Shown here one piece after another: positions 5,176 to 5,702 of a stretch of 5,702 nt of DNA (position 1 is the stretch's first letter; every line of letters starts with the position of its first letter). Origin of the DNA: Betaproteobacteria bacterium (GTDB taxonomy: Bacteria > Pseudomonadota > Gammaproteobacteria > Burkholderiales > Thiobacillaceae); the NCBI GenBank assembly GCA_016873905.1, contig VGVU01000083.1:1-5702 (forward strand), given 5' to 3'. The position numbers and the translations under genes were made by a program. The notes under the pieces are model-generated. The model saw nothing but the letters and a program-made list of their open reading frames with translations, searched no databases and had not been told where the DNA came from.

Positions 5176-5702
5176 ATGCAAATCAAAACAATTTCCGTCG
5201 CCCTGTGGATGGCCTGTGCCACTTCGGTGTCGGTGGCTGCCGAGGTATCAACAAGCGCCCAACCGCACCTCCCGCAAACCCCAGAGGCCTGGCTGCAGCG
5301 CATGACAGATTTCAGCCAGAACGGCATCGCCTTCAAGGACCCGCGTGCCTTCATGGCCTGGTCCAACGCGGTTACCGAGCCTGGGCTCTATCCGGTGCTG
5401 GTGCAGGGCATGATGAATCCCGCCCTGTCGCTGCACATGATCAACAGCGCCGTTAGCCCGGCGGCCGTTCGTAACATGGCCAGCTTTGTTGATCCCGCTA
5501 TCCCTGTGCGCTGGATGAGTGCTGCGGTTGATCCGCGTTTCTATGCTCAGATGGCGACGCAGTTTGCGGATCCGGGCAAGATGATGCGTTGGGTGATGCT
5601 GCCGATGGATCCTCGTGTGGCCCAGACGGCCGCTCAGATGATCAACCCGGCCCAAGCCATGAAGTGGGTCATGCTCCCGGCGGATCCGCGGGCGTGGAAT
5701 GT
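5176..5702 (+). CDS. Exported protein of tandem 12-13-residue repeats (3' end beyond window)
   Basis: I do not recognise this family. The ATG at 5176 has GAGGA at 5166-5170 with 5-nt spacing, and the frame stays open for 175 codons to the edge. Residues 1-22 look like a Sec signal peptide: K4, a hydrophobic core ISVALWMACATSVSVAA, and likely cleavage after A22. C14 lacks a good lipobox (W-M-A-C), so a lipoprotein is unlikely. After a linker with P30, P33 and P36, a unit-like segment (TPEAWLQRM) leads into ten units beginning at D55, E68, N81, S94, D106, D119, D132, D145, N157 and D170. Each opens with an acidic/Asn/Ser residue plus Pro. The mature part is rich in Met and Trp and has no Cys. 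It is probably periplasmic or extracellular. It sits behind a terminator, so it is not part of the PPi operon. Confidence 0.85.
   Translation, partial: MQIKTISVALWMACATSVSVAAEVSTSAQPHLPQTPEAWLQRMTDFSQNGIAFKDPRAFMAWSNAVTEPGLYPVLVQGMMNPALSLHMINSAVSPAAVRNMASFVDPAIPVRWMSAAVDPRFYAQMATQFADPGKMMRWVMLPMDPRVAQTAAQMINPAQAMKWVMLPADPRAWN
5338..5702 (+). repeat. Tandem repeat coding array, 36-39 bp units, 153-bp super-period
   Basis: Units start at 5338, 5377, 5416, 5455, 5491, 5530, 5569, 5608, 5644 and 5683, so spacings are 39, 39, 39, 36, 39, 39, 39, 36 and 39 bp. Odd units tend to carry a central Trp with a basic neighbour (RW, KW, AW) and a hydrophobic tail; even units tend to begin DPR. The 13-13-13-12 spacing recurs exactly, giving a 51-residue (153-bp) higher-order period. 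WVMLP is shared by units at 5569 and 5644 but with different synonymous codons (GTG/GTC, CTG/CTC), so the array is old and held by protein selection rather than freshly duplicated. The array continues past the window edge. Confidence 0.8.

Noticed and set aside
5216..5219. Lipoprotein signal around C14 of the repeat protein
   Set aside because: The residues before the Cys (W-M-A) do not fit a lipobox, and a better signal peptidase I site (V-A-A) follows at 20-22.
5124..5456. Plus-strand frame starting at 5124 and overlapping the repeat protein start
   Set aside because: It lacks a ribosome binding site, is Pro/Arg/His-rich, and runs in another frame through the clear signal peptide of the gene at 5176.
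5248..5655. Minus-strand open frame (135 codons) opposite the repeat protein
   Set aside because: The plus frame has a ribosome binding site, a signal peptide and a regular protein-level repeat with synonymous differences. The minus frame has none of these.
5568..5687. Three GGATCC palindromes (5568, 5607, 5682) as possible protein-binding sites
   Set aside because: They fall at the same Asp-Pro codons that begin repeat units and are explained by the coding repeat.

Overview
The window reads as a piece of a moderately GC-rich proteobacterial chromosome (about 60% GC by eye). I infer a beta- or gammaproteobacterium with a pyrophosphate-using central metabolism, of the methylotroph, sulfur-oxidiser or nitrifier kind. 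The reasons are a long-form adenylate kinase of proteobacterial type, a PPi-dependent phosphofructokinase and a membrane H+-pyrophosphatase, all on the plus strand in one run. I cannot name the species.

Layout. Bases 1-111 look like the 3' end of an unidentified gene. Bases 112-369 are intergenic and hold a good sigma70-type promoter (TTGACT, 16 bp, TATGAA, behind an A/T-rich tract) and a small hairpin in the adk leader. Five genes follow head to tail: adk (370-1035), an unknown 125-residue protein (1039-1416), the PPi-phosphofructokinase gene pfp (1468-2721), an unknown 71-residue protein (2731-2946) and hppA (2982-5018). Gaps are 3, 51, 9 and 35 nt. The run ends at a strong intrinsic terminator (5051-5078). 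A separate gene starts at 5176 and leaves the window at 5702. It encodes an exported protein built from tandem 12-13-residue units.

How the genes work together. Pfp interconverts fructose 6-phosphate and fructose 1,6-bisphosphate with PPi/Pi instead of ATP/ADP. HppA uses PPi to pump protons, or can make PPi from the proton gradient. Adk rebalances AMP, ADP and ATP, and AMP is the other product of many PPi-releasing reactions. The run therefore looks like an energy-conserving PPi/adenylate operon. A pfp-H+-PPase association is known from methanotrophs such as Methylococcus capsulatus. The two small genes inserted between the enzymes have no function I can recognise.

The most unusual item is the secreted repeat protein at the right edge. 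Each unit starts with Asp, Asn, Ser or Glu followed by Pro, the units are spaced 13-13-13-12 residues, and this pattern repeats as a 51-residue super-period. It suggests a solenoid of short helices. I do not recognise the family. I found no tRNA, rRNA, CRISPR array or mobile element.
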